64,000 bases of DNA from Emticicia sp043780375 (GTDB lineage: Bacteria; Bacteroidota; Bacteroidia; Cytophagales; Spirosomataceae): NCBI RefSeq assembly GCF_043780375.1, contig NZ_JAYWCU010000120.1:54261-118260 (forward strand), written 5' to 3'. The position numbers were made by a program, and so were the translations under genes. Shown here one piece after another: positions 9,114 through 16,764 of this stretch (position 1 is its first letter; each line of letters opens with the position of its first letter). Under the pieces are notes generated by a model, which did no database searches, was not told where the DNA came from, and worked only from the letters and a program-made list of their open reading frames with translations.

Positions 9114-11000
9114 CTACCTCCCAGCTCTTCTCTCCAATTCTGCTCTTTTAAGCGTAATCAAATGACCAATTGGTTCTCCAGCACGATAGGTAATCACTCG
9201 AAGCGTAATTGCACCGTCGGGTAGTTCAACTGGTTGCGTATATTTGGTCGAAAACTTGTCAGGCATTGTATCATCAAATGAATAAAAAATATCTAAATCG
9301 CTCAATTCACTACCCAATTCGAGTGTTAGTTTATTATTTTTATAGCTTGTCGAGATAATTGCATCATAAACTGCTTTTGAATAGCCAAGTTCAGCAACAT
9401 CGGCACGCTCAAAATGGTTTTCCATACGTTTACTGAAATTATCCCAGTTTTTAGCTGATTTCTGCGACCAATAAACTTCTGACAACGCCCATGCACGAGG
9501 GTAAGTCATGTATTCGGCATAATGCAAAGTTGGTGTTTGTTCGCTCCAAAGATTTCCTTGTCCACCCAATATGTACTTTGCCTCAACACCATCAGGCACT
9601 GGTTCAAAACTATACGATTTGCTCACACGCAAACCTGCATAAATTGGCGGGTCGATGCTATTATCGCCTTGGTTATAATCTAAATAAGCAAAAGTGGTAG
9701 GAGTCATTACTACGTCATGCCCCAAATGTGCTGCTTCTATTCCGCCTTTTACCCCTCTCCAGCTCATTACAGTGGCATTTGGCGAAATACCACCTTCCAA
9801 AATTTCGTCCCAACCTATTAATTTTTTACCTTTTGCCTCCAAAATTTTCTCCAAACGTTTCATGAAATATCCTTGTAAATCTTCCACGTGACGAATGTTC
9901 AGTTTTTTCATCAAAGCCTGACAGCCTGCATCAGTTGCCCAAAAACCTTTATAGCACTCATCACCGCCTACATGGATATATTGGTTAGGAAAAAGTGCTG
10001 CTACTTCGGTCATTACTTTGTCCAAAAACTCATAAACTTTCTCGTCCGAAGGATTCAAGGCATTTTCGTAACGCATCTTGAAAGTGCCATTTCCGTACCA
10101 ATCGGCAATCATAGCACCCGGATTTACAAATGTTTTTGGGTCTTTTTTTGTACTTAGTTCAGGGTAAGCAGCAATGGCAGCCATACTATGCCCAGGCACA
10201 TCAATTTCAGGAACAATCGTAACGTTGCGTTCTTGGGCATATTTTACTATTTCTTTGATGTCTTCTTGGGTATAAAAACCTCCAACAGTTGCTTTTTCGC
10301 CTGCTTTCGGAATATCACGGTCGCCAAAATGTCCTGCACGTGGTACTCGCCAAGCTCCTACTTCAGTAAGTTTCGGCAGGGATTTTATTTCAATTCTCCA
10401 ACCTTCATCATCGGTCAAATGCCAGTGAAAAGTATTGTATTTCAAACGAGCAATGTCATCAATGTATTTTTTTACTTCGGCTTTTGTGAAAAAATTACGA
10501 CTCACATCAAGCATGATTCCTCTCCAGCCAAAGCGTGGATAGTCAGTGATTTTTACAGCAGGAATTGACCACGTTGCTTTGGCAAGTGTCTTACTTTCAA
10601 TTTCTTTTGGCAAAAGTTGAAGCAAAGTTTGCATGCCATAAAACAAACCCGCTGTTTGGTTGGCTGAAATGATAATTGCTTTCGGAGTGGCTTCAAAAAT
10701 ATAACCTTCTTTTCCTAACTGAGTATTGGGTGTGTCATTCAAATTGAGTTGAATCATGCCCGTTTTACCTTCTTGGGCTTTTAACATTAAGCCCGTTGGA
10801 ACGTTCAATTTTTGAACCAACATTTCGGCAACGCTACTCGCTTCTGCTTTATTAAAAGAAATACTGGTTTTACCGTTAATCGTAAACGTGCCAGTCGTCT
10901 GCTGTACTTCAACAGGTTGTGGAATTAGATTTAAAGGAGTATTCTGGGCATTTAGATTCAAAAAGGCAAAACTAAGTACCGAAAAAAGAATTTTTTTCAT
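9114..11000 (-). CDS. Secreted beta-N-acetylhexosaminidase (GH20)
   Basis: Exo-acting glycosidase that removes terminal GlcNAc or GalNAc from chitin oligomers, glycans or peptidoglycan fragments. The 628-residue protein begins with a Sec signal peptide (MKKILFSVLSFAFLNLNAQ). An N-terminal GH20b-like domain (about residues 22-150) is followed by the GH20 barrel, with SRNFFTKAEVKKYID and the catalytic pair D347-E348 in HVGGDECYKG. The last 75 or so residues form a small chitobiase-type beta domain. The location is probably periplasmic. It is a single gene, with a convergent terminator to hutG downstream and an AraC regulator upstream on the same strand. Confidence 0.93.
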   Translation of the reverse strand: MKKILFSVLSFAFLNLNAQNTPLNLIPQPVEVQQTTGTFTINGKTSISFNKAEASSVAEMLVQKLNVPTGLMLKAQEGKTGMIQLNLNDTPNTQLGKEGYIFEATPKAIIISANQTAGLFYGMQTLLQLLPKEIESKTLAKATWSIPAVKITDYPRFGWRGIMLDVSRNFFTKAEVKKYIDDIARLKYNTFHWHLTDDEGWRIEIKSLPKLTEVGAWRVPRAGHFGDRDIPKAGEKATVGGFYTQEDIKEIVKYAQERNVTIVPEIDVPGHSMAAIAAYPELSTKKDPKTFVNPGAMIADWYGNGTFKMRYENALNPSDEKVYEFLDKVMTEVAALFPNQYIHVGGDECYKGFWATDAGCQALMKKLNIRHVEDLQGYFMKRLEKILEAKGKKLIGWDEILEGGISPNATVMSWRGVKGGIEAAHLGHDVVMTPTTFAYLDYNQGDNSIDPPIYAGLRVSKSYSFEPVPDGVEAKYILGGQGNLWSEQTPTLHYAEYMTYPRAWALSEVYWSQKSAKNWDNFSKRMENHFERADVAELGYSKAVYDAIISTSYKNNKLTLELGSELSDLDIFYSFDDTMPDKFSTKYTQPVELPDGAITLRVITYRAGEPIGHLITLKRAELERRAGR

Positions 11001-11093
11001 AGAGTAGATTGAGGCGTTTTGTTGATTATTGAGTTGAATTGAAGTACAATATTAAATCCAATTCAATTATTAAAAAATTTTATTTTGAAATAC

Positions 11094-11960
11094 TTAAGCC
11101 CTCCGATACTCCTTCTGATAAACCAAAGGTGATTTTCCAACAAGATGCTTAAACTGTCGATTGAAATTTGATATAGTATTATAGCCACTTTCATAGGCAA
11201 TTTGTGTAACATTTAGCGTGCCTTCGTGTAGCAATTTGCAGGCATGACCTATACGGATTTCGGCAATAAAATCAAAGAAAGATTTGTTAGTTCGACTCTT
11301 AAAATATCGACAAAAAGCCGCATCACTCATACTTACCAACGATGCCAATTTGCTCAACCGCACTTCTTCTTTGAAATGTTTCATCACATAATCATGCACT
11401 TTTTGCATACGTTCAGTTTCCGAAATCTTGTGCATATTTACATAACCTAAACTTGTAATGAACTCATATTCAATTGATTGAGACAATTCGTGGAGCATTG
11501 ATAATAATTTCAAAACTCGCTCAAAACCTTCCAGTTTGGTTAATTGAAATAAGCCAGTCCTTATTTTTTCACGCATTCCGCCAATAATATCTATTCCTCG
11601 CTGACCATTAAGCAAAAGTTTTTTTAGTTTATACATTTCTGATTTTTCAAAGAAATTATTTCCCAAAAAATCTTCTGTAAAATAAACCACAATTCCGTGT
11701 GTTTGTAAATCAGGATTTTGCTCAAAATAGATCTTGTCGCTCCGCCAAAGATGCGGAATATTGGGGCCTAAAAACACAGTATCACCCGTATCAAAATGCT
11801 GAATATCATCACCAATGAATCGTGTACCATTGCCCTCAAAAACCGTAAACAACTGATAATGAGGATGAAAATGCCAGCTCGAATCGAAATGCGATTCACG
11901 CAATTCTTGCACCTCAAACGAGTAAACCTGACTTTCGAGTGTTTTTTTTAGTAGTTTCAT
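11094..11960 (-). CDS. AraC-family transcriptional regulator with cupin sensor domain
   Basis: 288-residue regulator. The N-terminal cupin-like domain (about 25-110) has the histidine-rich SSWHFHPHYQLF and a GDTVFLGPNIPH stretch, as in sugar-responsive AraC proteins. The C-terminal 100 residues hold two helix-turn-helix motifs, including LSKLASLVSMSDAAFCRYFK and VTQIAYESGYNTISNFNRQF. The gene is divergent from a sugar epimerase and oxidoreductase pair, and its promoter appears to face theirs at 12.0 kb. It therefore probably controls that pair and perhaps the GH20 gene. The ligand is unknown. Confidence 0.9.
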   Translation of the reverse strand: MKLLKKTLESQVYSFEVQELRESHFDSSWHFHPHYQLFTVFEGNGTRFIGDDIQHFDTGDTVFLGPNIPHLWRSDKIYFEQNPDLQTHGIVVYFTEDFLGNNFFEKSEMYKLKKLLLNGQRGIDIIGGMREKIRTGLFQLTKLEGFERVLKLLSMLHELSQSIEYEFITSLGYVNMHKISETERMQKVHDYVMKHFKEEVRLSKLASLVSMSDAAFCRYFKSRTNKSFFDFIAEIRIGHACKLLHEGTLNVTQIAYESGYNTISNFNRQFKHLVGKSPLVYQKEYRRA

Positions 11961-11987
11961 AAATAATATGTCATTGATAAACAGTCA

Positions 11988-12018
11988 TTTTAACTACAAT
12001 GATATATACGTATATTTG
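11988..12018 (+). promoter_or_regulatory. Candidate promoter of the epimerase-oxidoreductase pair
   Basis: TATATTTG at 12011-12018 matches the Bacteroidota -7 consensus TAnnTTTG. A TTTT stretch 19 bases upstream is a weak match to the -33 TTTG. The leader to the epimerase start would be about 140 bases. Confidence 0.4.
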
Positions 12019-12030
12019 CTGTTTTTTTTA

Positions 12031-12064
12031 CAAATATATTCATAAATGTCAAAATACAGTCAAA
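12031..12064 (-). promoter_or_regulatory. Candidate promoter of the araC-type gene
   Basis: Read on the minus strand this is TTTG, 22 bases, TATATTTG, with the -7 box at 12031-12038. The box and the facing box at 12011-12018 form an inverted repeat (TATATTTG, 12 bases, CAAATATA). An operator may therefore overlap both promoters. Confidence 0.45.
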
Positions 12065-12164
12065 ATTAGTAAAACAAAGCATACTTAATATGATTTTATG
12101 GTGATAAATTTGTACTATTATTTTTCAACTTAAAAGTCCCCATTTAGGGGCAGAGGGGTGTGAT

Positions 12165-12989
12165 ATGACCTACGGAATGAATCTCCTTTTATGGGGAACA
12201 GAAATAAATGAAGACATTTTCCCTGTTTTGGAGCAAATCAAAGCGATGGGTTTTGATGGTGTAGAAGTACCAATTTTTGATGTAAATCCTGAAAATTGGT
12301 ATACTTGGCGAAAAAAATTAGACGAATTAGGTCTAAAACGCATTGCAGTTACCATTTGCGGAGCAGATTTTAACCAAATCAGTCCCGATGAAAATATGCG
12401 AAAAGCAACCCTCGAACGCAATAAGCGAGCCGTTGACTGTGCGTTAGTTTTGGGAGCAGATTTACTCACAGGCCCTTATCATTCTGCACTTTCTCATTTT
12501 ACAGGAAAACCCGCAACGCAGCAAGAATGGCAATGGGCCGTAGAAAATCTGCAAGAATTGGCACAATATGCCGATGATTTAGGCATTACGCTGGGCTTAG
12601 AGTATCTTAATCGTTTTGAAAGCTATTTGGTTTCAAGTGCTGACGAACTATTGAAGTTGGTCGAAGATATCAATCATCCTGCTTGCAAAATTATGTTCGA
12701 TACTTTTCACGCTAATATTGAAGAAAAAAGTTTGGGCGATGCCATCAGAAAACTGTCAAAACATTTAGTTCATGTACAAGTTTCTGAAAATGACCGCAGT
12801 ACCGTTGGTAAAGGAAATGTGGACTGGGAAGATGTTTTCAAGGCTTTAAAAGACATCAACTATGGCGGCTGGTTATCAATCGAAGCATTCAGCGAAAAAC
12901 TGCCTGCTGCTAATATTTGGCGAAAAATGTTCGATTCGGAAGAACAATTAATGAGAGAAAGTTTATCGTTTTTAAAAACTCACGTATAA
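12165..12989 (+). CDS. Sugar phosphate isomerase/epimerase (tagatose/psicose 3-epimerase-like)
   Basis: Cytosolic TIM-barrel protein of the AP-endonuclease-2-like superfamily, 274 residues. Likely metal ligands are E146 (GLEYLNRF), D179 (MFDTFH), H203 (HVQVSEND) and E240 (LSIEAFS). Their order and spacing resemble D-tagatose 3-epimerase, so ketose C3 epimerisation is a reasonable guess, but keto-sugar isomerases of the same fold cannot be excluded. The start codon ATG at 12165 is followed closely by another in-frame ATG (12177), and no strong ribosome-binding site decides between them. An oxidoreductase gene begins six bases after its stop, so the two probably act in one pathway. Confidence 0.85.
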   Translation: MTYGMNLLLWGTEINEDIFPVLEQIKAMGFDGVEVPIFDVNPENWYTWRKKLDELGLKRIAVTICGADFNQISPDENMRKATLERNKRAVDCALVLGADLLTGPYHSALSHFTGKPATQQEWQWAVENLQELAQYADDLGITLGLEYLNRFESYLVSSADELLKLVEDINHPACKIMFDTFHANIEEKSLGDAIRKLSKHLVHVQVSENDRSTVGKGNVDWEDVFKALKDINYGGWLSIEAFSEKLPAANIWRKMFDSEEQLMRESLSFLKTHV

Positions 12990-12994
12990 ATATC

Positions 12995-14110
12995 ATGTCA
13001 AAACAAATAAACATCGCCATCGTTGGACTTGGCTTCGGGGCAGAATTTATTCCCATTTATCAACGTCATCCGCACGCCAATATGTATGCGATTTGCCAAA
13101 GAAACGTTGAAAAACTCAATGCCATTGGCGATACTTTTGGCATCGAAGTTCGCTATTCGGACTATGATGAATTGCTCAAAGACCCAAATATTGATGCGGT
13201 ACATATCAACTCACCGATTCCGAACCATGCCGAGCAAACTTTAAAAGCTCTTTATGCAGGAAAACACGTGGCTTGCACCGTTCCGATGGCAACTTCGGTT
13301 GAAGATTGTAAAGCAATCGTGAAGGCTTGTCGTGAAACTGGCAAGAAATATATGATGATGGAAACCGTAGTTTATGCCCGTGAGTTTTTGTTTGTAAAAG
13401 AACTTTACGAAAAAGGAGAACTCGGAAAAGTACAATTCTTAAAAGCCTCACACCAACAAGACATGGAAGGTTGGCCTGACTATTGGCCTGGACTTCCACC
13501 AATGCATTATGCTACGCATTGCGTTGGGCCAGTGGCTGGTTTATTAAGATTAGAAGCCGAATATGTTTCATGTTTTGGCTCGGGAACAATTTCAGAAGAT
13601 TTAATAAAAATACATAATTCGCCTTTTGCGGTAGAATCAGCTCATATTAAGTTTAAAAATAGTGATTTAAGTGCTTATGTTTATCGTTCGTTGTTTGATG
13701 TAGCACGTCAGTACCGTGAAAGTTTTGAAGTTTATGGTTCTAAGAAATCTTTTGAATGGGCTTTGATTGAAAATGAACCAAACGTCATTCATACGGCAAA
13801 GAAACCCGAACACGAGATTCCAGAAAAAGTACAAACACCTGATTACGCTCACTTGCTTCCAAAAGAGATTCAATCTTTCACAGGAAAGGGTGTTTATGAC
13901 TCTGACGAAAATACACATTTAAGTTTTGCACAAGGTGGCGGACACGGTGGCTCGCACCCACATTTGGCACACGAATTTATTTCGGCATTGACTGAAGACC
14001 GTGACCCATTCCCGAATGCAGTACAGTCTGCCAACTGGACATCAGTAGGAATCTTAGCTCATGAGTCGGCAATGAAGGGTGGAGAGATTATTTATTTGCC
14101 TGAGTTTTAG
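12995..14110 (+). CDS. Gfo/Idh/MocA family oxidoreductase lacking the EKP lysine
   Basis: NAD(P)-dependent dehydrogenase family acting on sugars or inositols, 371 residues from the ATG at 12995, five bases after the epimerase stop. An upstream in-frame start inside the epimerase gene was rejected because it would add 26 unrelated residues before the Rossmann motif AIVGLGFGAEF. The N-terminal domain (1-120) binds the cofactor; a C-terminal alpha/beta domain carries the substrate site, with HCVGPVAGL and HPHLAHEF as candidate histidine positions. Where the family normally has EKPxA, this protein has TVPMA (95-99), so the catalytic lysine is replaced by valine. The substrate is unknown. Confidence 0.87.
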   Translation: MSKQINIAIVGLGFGAEFIPIYQRHPHANMYAICQRNVEKLNAIGDTFGIEVRYSDYDELLKDPNIDAVHINSPIPNHAEQTLKALYAGKHVACTVPMATSVEDCKAIVKACRETGKKYMMMETVVYAREFLFVKELYEKGELGKVQFLKASHQQDMEGWPDYWPGLPPMHYATHCVGPVAGLLRLEAEYVSCFGSGTISEDLIKIHNSPFAVESAHIKFKNSDLSAYVYRSLFDVARQYRESFEVYGSKKSFEWALIENEPNVIHTAKKPEHEIPEKVQTPDYAHLLPKEIQSFTGKGVYDSDENTHLSFAQGGGHGGSHPHLAHEFISALTEDRDPFPNAVQSANWTSVGILAHESAMKGGEIIYLPEF

Positions 14111-14256
14111 CCTCGACTTCGCTCGGCTACCGAAAAAATGATAACCGAGTGAAGTTATTACTTAGACAAACAAAACCCTTTACAAATCGGTGTTCGAGCG
14201 AAGTTAAGGACGACGATTTGTATGTACCCGCTGCCCTCGGCTTCGCTCGGGCAACG
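14111..14256. repeat. Palindromic repeat cluster upstream of the GIY-YIG gene
   Basis: Three short repeat types lie here. A 'cctcgacttcgctcgg' element sits at about 14111. A hairpin ACAAATCG...CGATTTGT occupies 14182-14221, preceded by AAAACCCTT. A 26-base element centred on CTTCGCTCG lies at 14231-14256. The hairpin and the 26-base element both recur after or inside the GIY-YIG gene (14714-14753 and 14637-14662), so the gene is bracketed by the same repeats. Confidence 0.7.
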
Positions 14257-14291
14257 TGTAAGTAAAAAAATGTAAACCAAAACAAAAAACT

Positions 14292-14704
14292 ATGAAAGGC
14301 TTTATGTACATTTTAGAATGTTCAGATAAAAGCTATTATACAGGTAGTACTGTTGATTTAGAGCGTAGATTAGAGGAACATCAAAGTGGAAATGGAGCAA
14401 ATTATACAAAGAAATATCTTCCTGTAAAACTGATTTATTTTGAAGAATTTGATAGAATTGATAAGGCGTTTTATCGTGAAAAACAAGTGCAAACTGGGGT
14501 AGGAAAAAGAAAGAAGCATTGATAAATAGCCAATTTGATGAATTACACAAGTTGGCAGATTGTCAAAATGAAAGTCATTATCTTCGTCGAAGTCCGAGGG
14601 AAGCCCAGAACAACAAAGAAAATAGTATTTTTTCTGCTGCCCTCGACTTCGCTCGAGCAACGGAAGAAAATGTTCTGACAACGGAAAAAGACTTAGAAAA
14701 ATAA
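14292..14704 (+). pseudogene. GIY-YIG nuclease family gene, frameshifted
   Basis: The first frame (14292-14522) encodes MKGFMYILECSD...YYTG...LERRLEEH, the GIY-YIG core of single-domain nucleases (UPF0213/COG2827-like), then stops after KQVQTGVGKRKKH. In the +2 frame the expected continuation is present and open to 14704: WGRKKKEALINSQF, then DELHKLADCQNESHY, then a low-complexity tail. Restoring one A in the CAAACTGG run near 14485-14495 would join Q to N-W-G-R-K-K-K and give a protein of about 137 residues. The tail (SAALDFARATEEN) is encoded by a copy of the CTTCGCTCG palindrome. The cause is either real decay or a homopolymer sequencing error. Confidence 0.8.
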
Positions 14705-14753
14705 AACCCTTTTACAAATCGGTGTCCGAGCGAAGCCGAGGACGGCGATTTGT
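14637..14753. repeat. Second copy of the palindromic repeat set
   Basis: The 26-base element at 14637-14662 matches 14231-14256 at 24 of 26 positions. The hairpin at 14714-14753 matches 14182-14221, including the preceding AAAACCCTT-like stretch. Its arms are ACAAATCG/CGATTTGT plus GTCC/GGAC. The first copy lies inside the extended reading frame of the GIY-YIG gene and the second just after it. Confidence 0.7.
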
Positions 14754-15016
14754 AATTAATTTGCCCAGTAAAGAAATATTGGAACAGTTTATTGAGAATG
14801 AGATAAAGAGAAGATAGGCACTTGAAACAACATATCATTTTCATTCGGAATATCAATGGTGATTTGTATCATAATGTTGAAAATTTGGTGTTCAAAGTTA
14901 GATTAAATCTTTTTTCTAAACAAATTTATACGATTGTGGATAACTTTTTCAAAATTTTGTGCAAAAATCGTCATTCTGAGTATTAATAGGGTCTTTTATA
15001 AATTTATTGAAAAACA
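14754..15016. other. Intergenic stretch before the PD-(D/E)XK nuclease gene
   Basis: No gene, tRNA or clear promoter was recognised. The sequence is AT-rich and may contain the promoter of the nuclease gene, which starts at 15017 after an A-rich leader. Confidence 0.4.
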
Positions 15017-16198
15017 ATGGAAAACACTATTAAGCAATTATTAAATGAGATTCAGACAATTTCAGAATCTTACAAAAGAGTAGCCGAAGCAACTGGCGAG
15101 AATTTTAATATTTTCTCGGTTCTTCAAATGGAAAGAAACGAAGTTAAAACTCATTCAAGATTCATTGCTGAGTTATTAAATCCGAAGGGAAGTCATGGAC
15201 AAAAAGACCTCTTTTTGAAGAAATTTGTTGAATTAATTCAAATTGAAGGTTTTGACACAACAAGTGCAGTAGTAAAAGTAGAATTTTCTATTGGCAAAAA
15301 AACGGAAGATTCTGGAGGTAGACTTGATATTAAAATTAAAGATAGCAAAAACAAAATTATCTTGATTGAAAATAAAATTGACGCACCTGAACAAGAAAAG
15401 CAATTAATCAGATACAAAAACTACGTGTCTGACGATACTGATACTTTATTATTTTTAACATTAGAAGGGCAGGAAAGTAAAGACATTAATATTCCTTTAG
15501 AAAAATATCGTTGTATCTCCTACAAATCAGATATTTTAAACTGGTTAGAAGAATGTAGAAAAGAAGCAACTAACATTCCTATTCTAAGAGAATCAATTAC
15601 TCAATACATGAATTTAATAAAAAAATTAACTGGTCAAAATGTTAATACTAAGATGAGTGAAGAAATAACAGAAAAGATAATAACAGACAAAGAGAAATTT
15701 GAGACATTCATTACTCTTTTTGCAGCAGGTGATGATATAAAAAAACGGATGATTCAACAAATAGTTGAGCATACACTACCCAATTTAATAATAAAAACTG
15801 GTAAAGACCTTCAATTGGAAACAGATTATAAGGAATTGAATATGCTAAATCATAGTGTTCAAAGGCGGTCATTTTGGTTCACAAACGCTGCACTTGAAAA
15901 GTTGAATCTTAGTATATGTTTTTCATTCAATGTTGAAAGCGGTTTTCAGAGATTAATCTTTGGATTTAGATATGTAGATTATAAACAAAATGAAAATCCT
16001 AAATATGAAATAATTAGAAAAGAATTTGAAAAAAAATTCCAAAAAAAGCTAACGAGTTTCGATTGGCTTTGCTGGAGAGATTTTGATGAATATTATGATT
16101 GGAGAGATTTTAAAGTTTTGAAAAACATACAATTTGGTAATTTTAAGTCAGATTTTGAAGAGAAAGTAGCTGCAATGCTAAACATAATCAATCCATAG
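15017..16198 (+). CDS. PD-(D/E)XK nuclease superfamily protein
   Basis: 393-residue cytosolic protein. The N-terminal third has the restriction-endonuclease-like core: RFIAELLNPKGSHGQKDLF, then GGRLDIKIKD, then IILIENKIDAPEQEKQLIRY. This gives the D...E-x-K catalytic pattern with D110 and E-N-K near 123, as in the PDDEXK_4 family found as lone genes in bacterial accessory regions. The remaining 250 residues have no motif I recognise. There is no methyltransferase nearby, so it is not a standard restriction system. Neighbours on both sides are decayed genes. A defence or DNA-processing role is possible but unproven. Confidence 0.8.
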   Translation: MENTIKQLLNEIQTISESYKRVAEATGENFNIFSVLQMERNEVKTHSRFIAELLNPKGSHGQKDLFLKKFVELIQIEGFDTTSAVVKVEFSIGKKTEDSGGRLDIKIKDSKNKIILIENKIDAPEQEKQLIRYKNYVSDDTDTLLFLTLEGQESKDINIPLEKYRCISYKSDILNWLEECRKEATNIPILRESITQYMNLIKKLTGQNVNTKMSEEITEKIITDKEKFETFITLFAAGDDIKKRMIQQIVEHTLPNLIIKTGKDLQLETDYKELNMLNHSVQRRSFWFTNAALEKLNLSICFSFNVESGFQRLIFGFRYVDYKQNENPKYEIIRKEFEKKFQKKLTSFDWLCWRDFDEYYDWRDFKVLKNIQFGNFKSDFEEKVAAMLNIINP

Positions 16199-16200
16199 TC

Positions 16201-16720
16201 ATGATCTTAAAACAACTTATACAATCAAATCACTGGCTGAATGTAAAAGCTACTTTGTTTGAAGTATATCCTGAGGAAGTAAGAAGTATTAATGCTTATG
16301 AAACGGTTTTTGAAAACCTTCGCTCAATTAAGCCTATTGACACTGAATTTGAGATTATTTTAGAAAACCAATATGACTCTATAACTGGTGAATTTGATTA
16401 TGTTGATGTATTCGGCAAAACTACCAACCCAAAAAAGCAAAGATTATGGAACTCGATTTGCTATTTATTTCGACCCGTGGGCCGAGTGGTTAGGAATGTC
16501 AATAAGTACCGAAACTCTTGAAAAATTTAGTGAATTAGAAATCATCAGCCATTGTCTTTTTGAGATGACTTTTGAAGGTTTTGATGAAGTTAGAATTAAA
16601 GAAAGTGGCGATTATCTAAATAAAATATCAAACGAGTCAAAAAACAGGACTCCCGAGGAAAGGGAAAGTGATGCTGTATACTTAAAAGAATTGCTTGATA
16701 GTTTTAAAGAAGAATCTTGA
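16201..16720 (+). pseudogene. DUF6557-like gene, frameshifted
   Basis: The frame starting at 16201 gives MILKQLIQSNHWLNVKATLF...FDYVDVFGKTTNPKK and then runs into an unrelated tail ending at 16521. The next frame, open to 16720, supplies the natural continuation KDYGTRFAIYFDPWAEWLG...HCLFEMTFEGFDE. HCL[FY]EMTF is the hallmark I associate with this small Bacteroidota family of unknown function. The switch falls in a run of six A at 16431-16436, so one extra base (or two missing) explains it. The reconstructed protein is about 172 residues. It begins three bases after the nuclease stop. Confidence 0.7.
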
Positions 16721-16764
16721 TAGTCTTAAAGAAGAATAAAGAATTTATACAAAACCAATATATA

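Noticed and set aside
14302..14856. Several minus-strand open frames of 80-100 codons over the GIY-YIG gene
   Set aside because: They are mirror images of the coding strand and its repeats, with no family motif.
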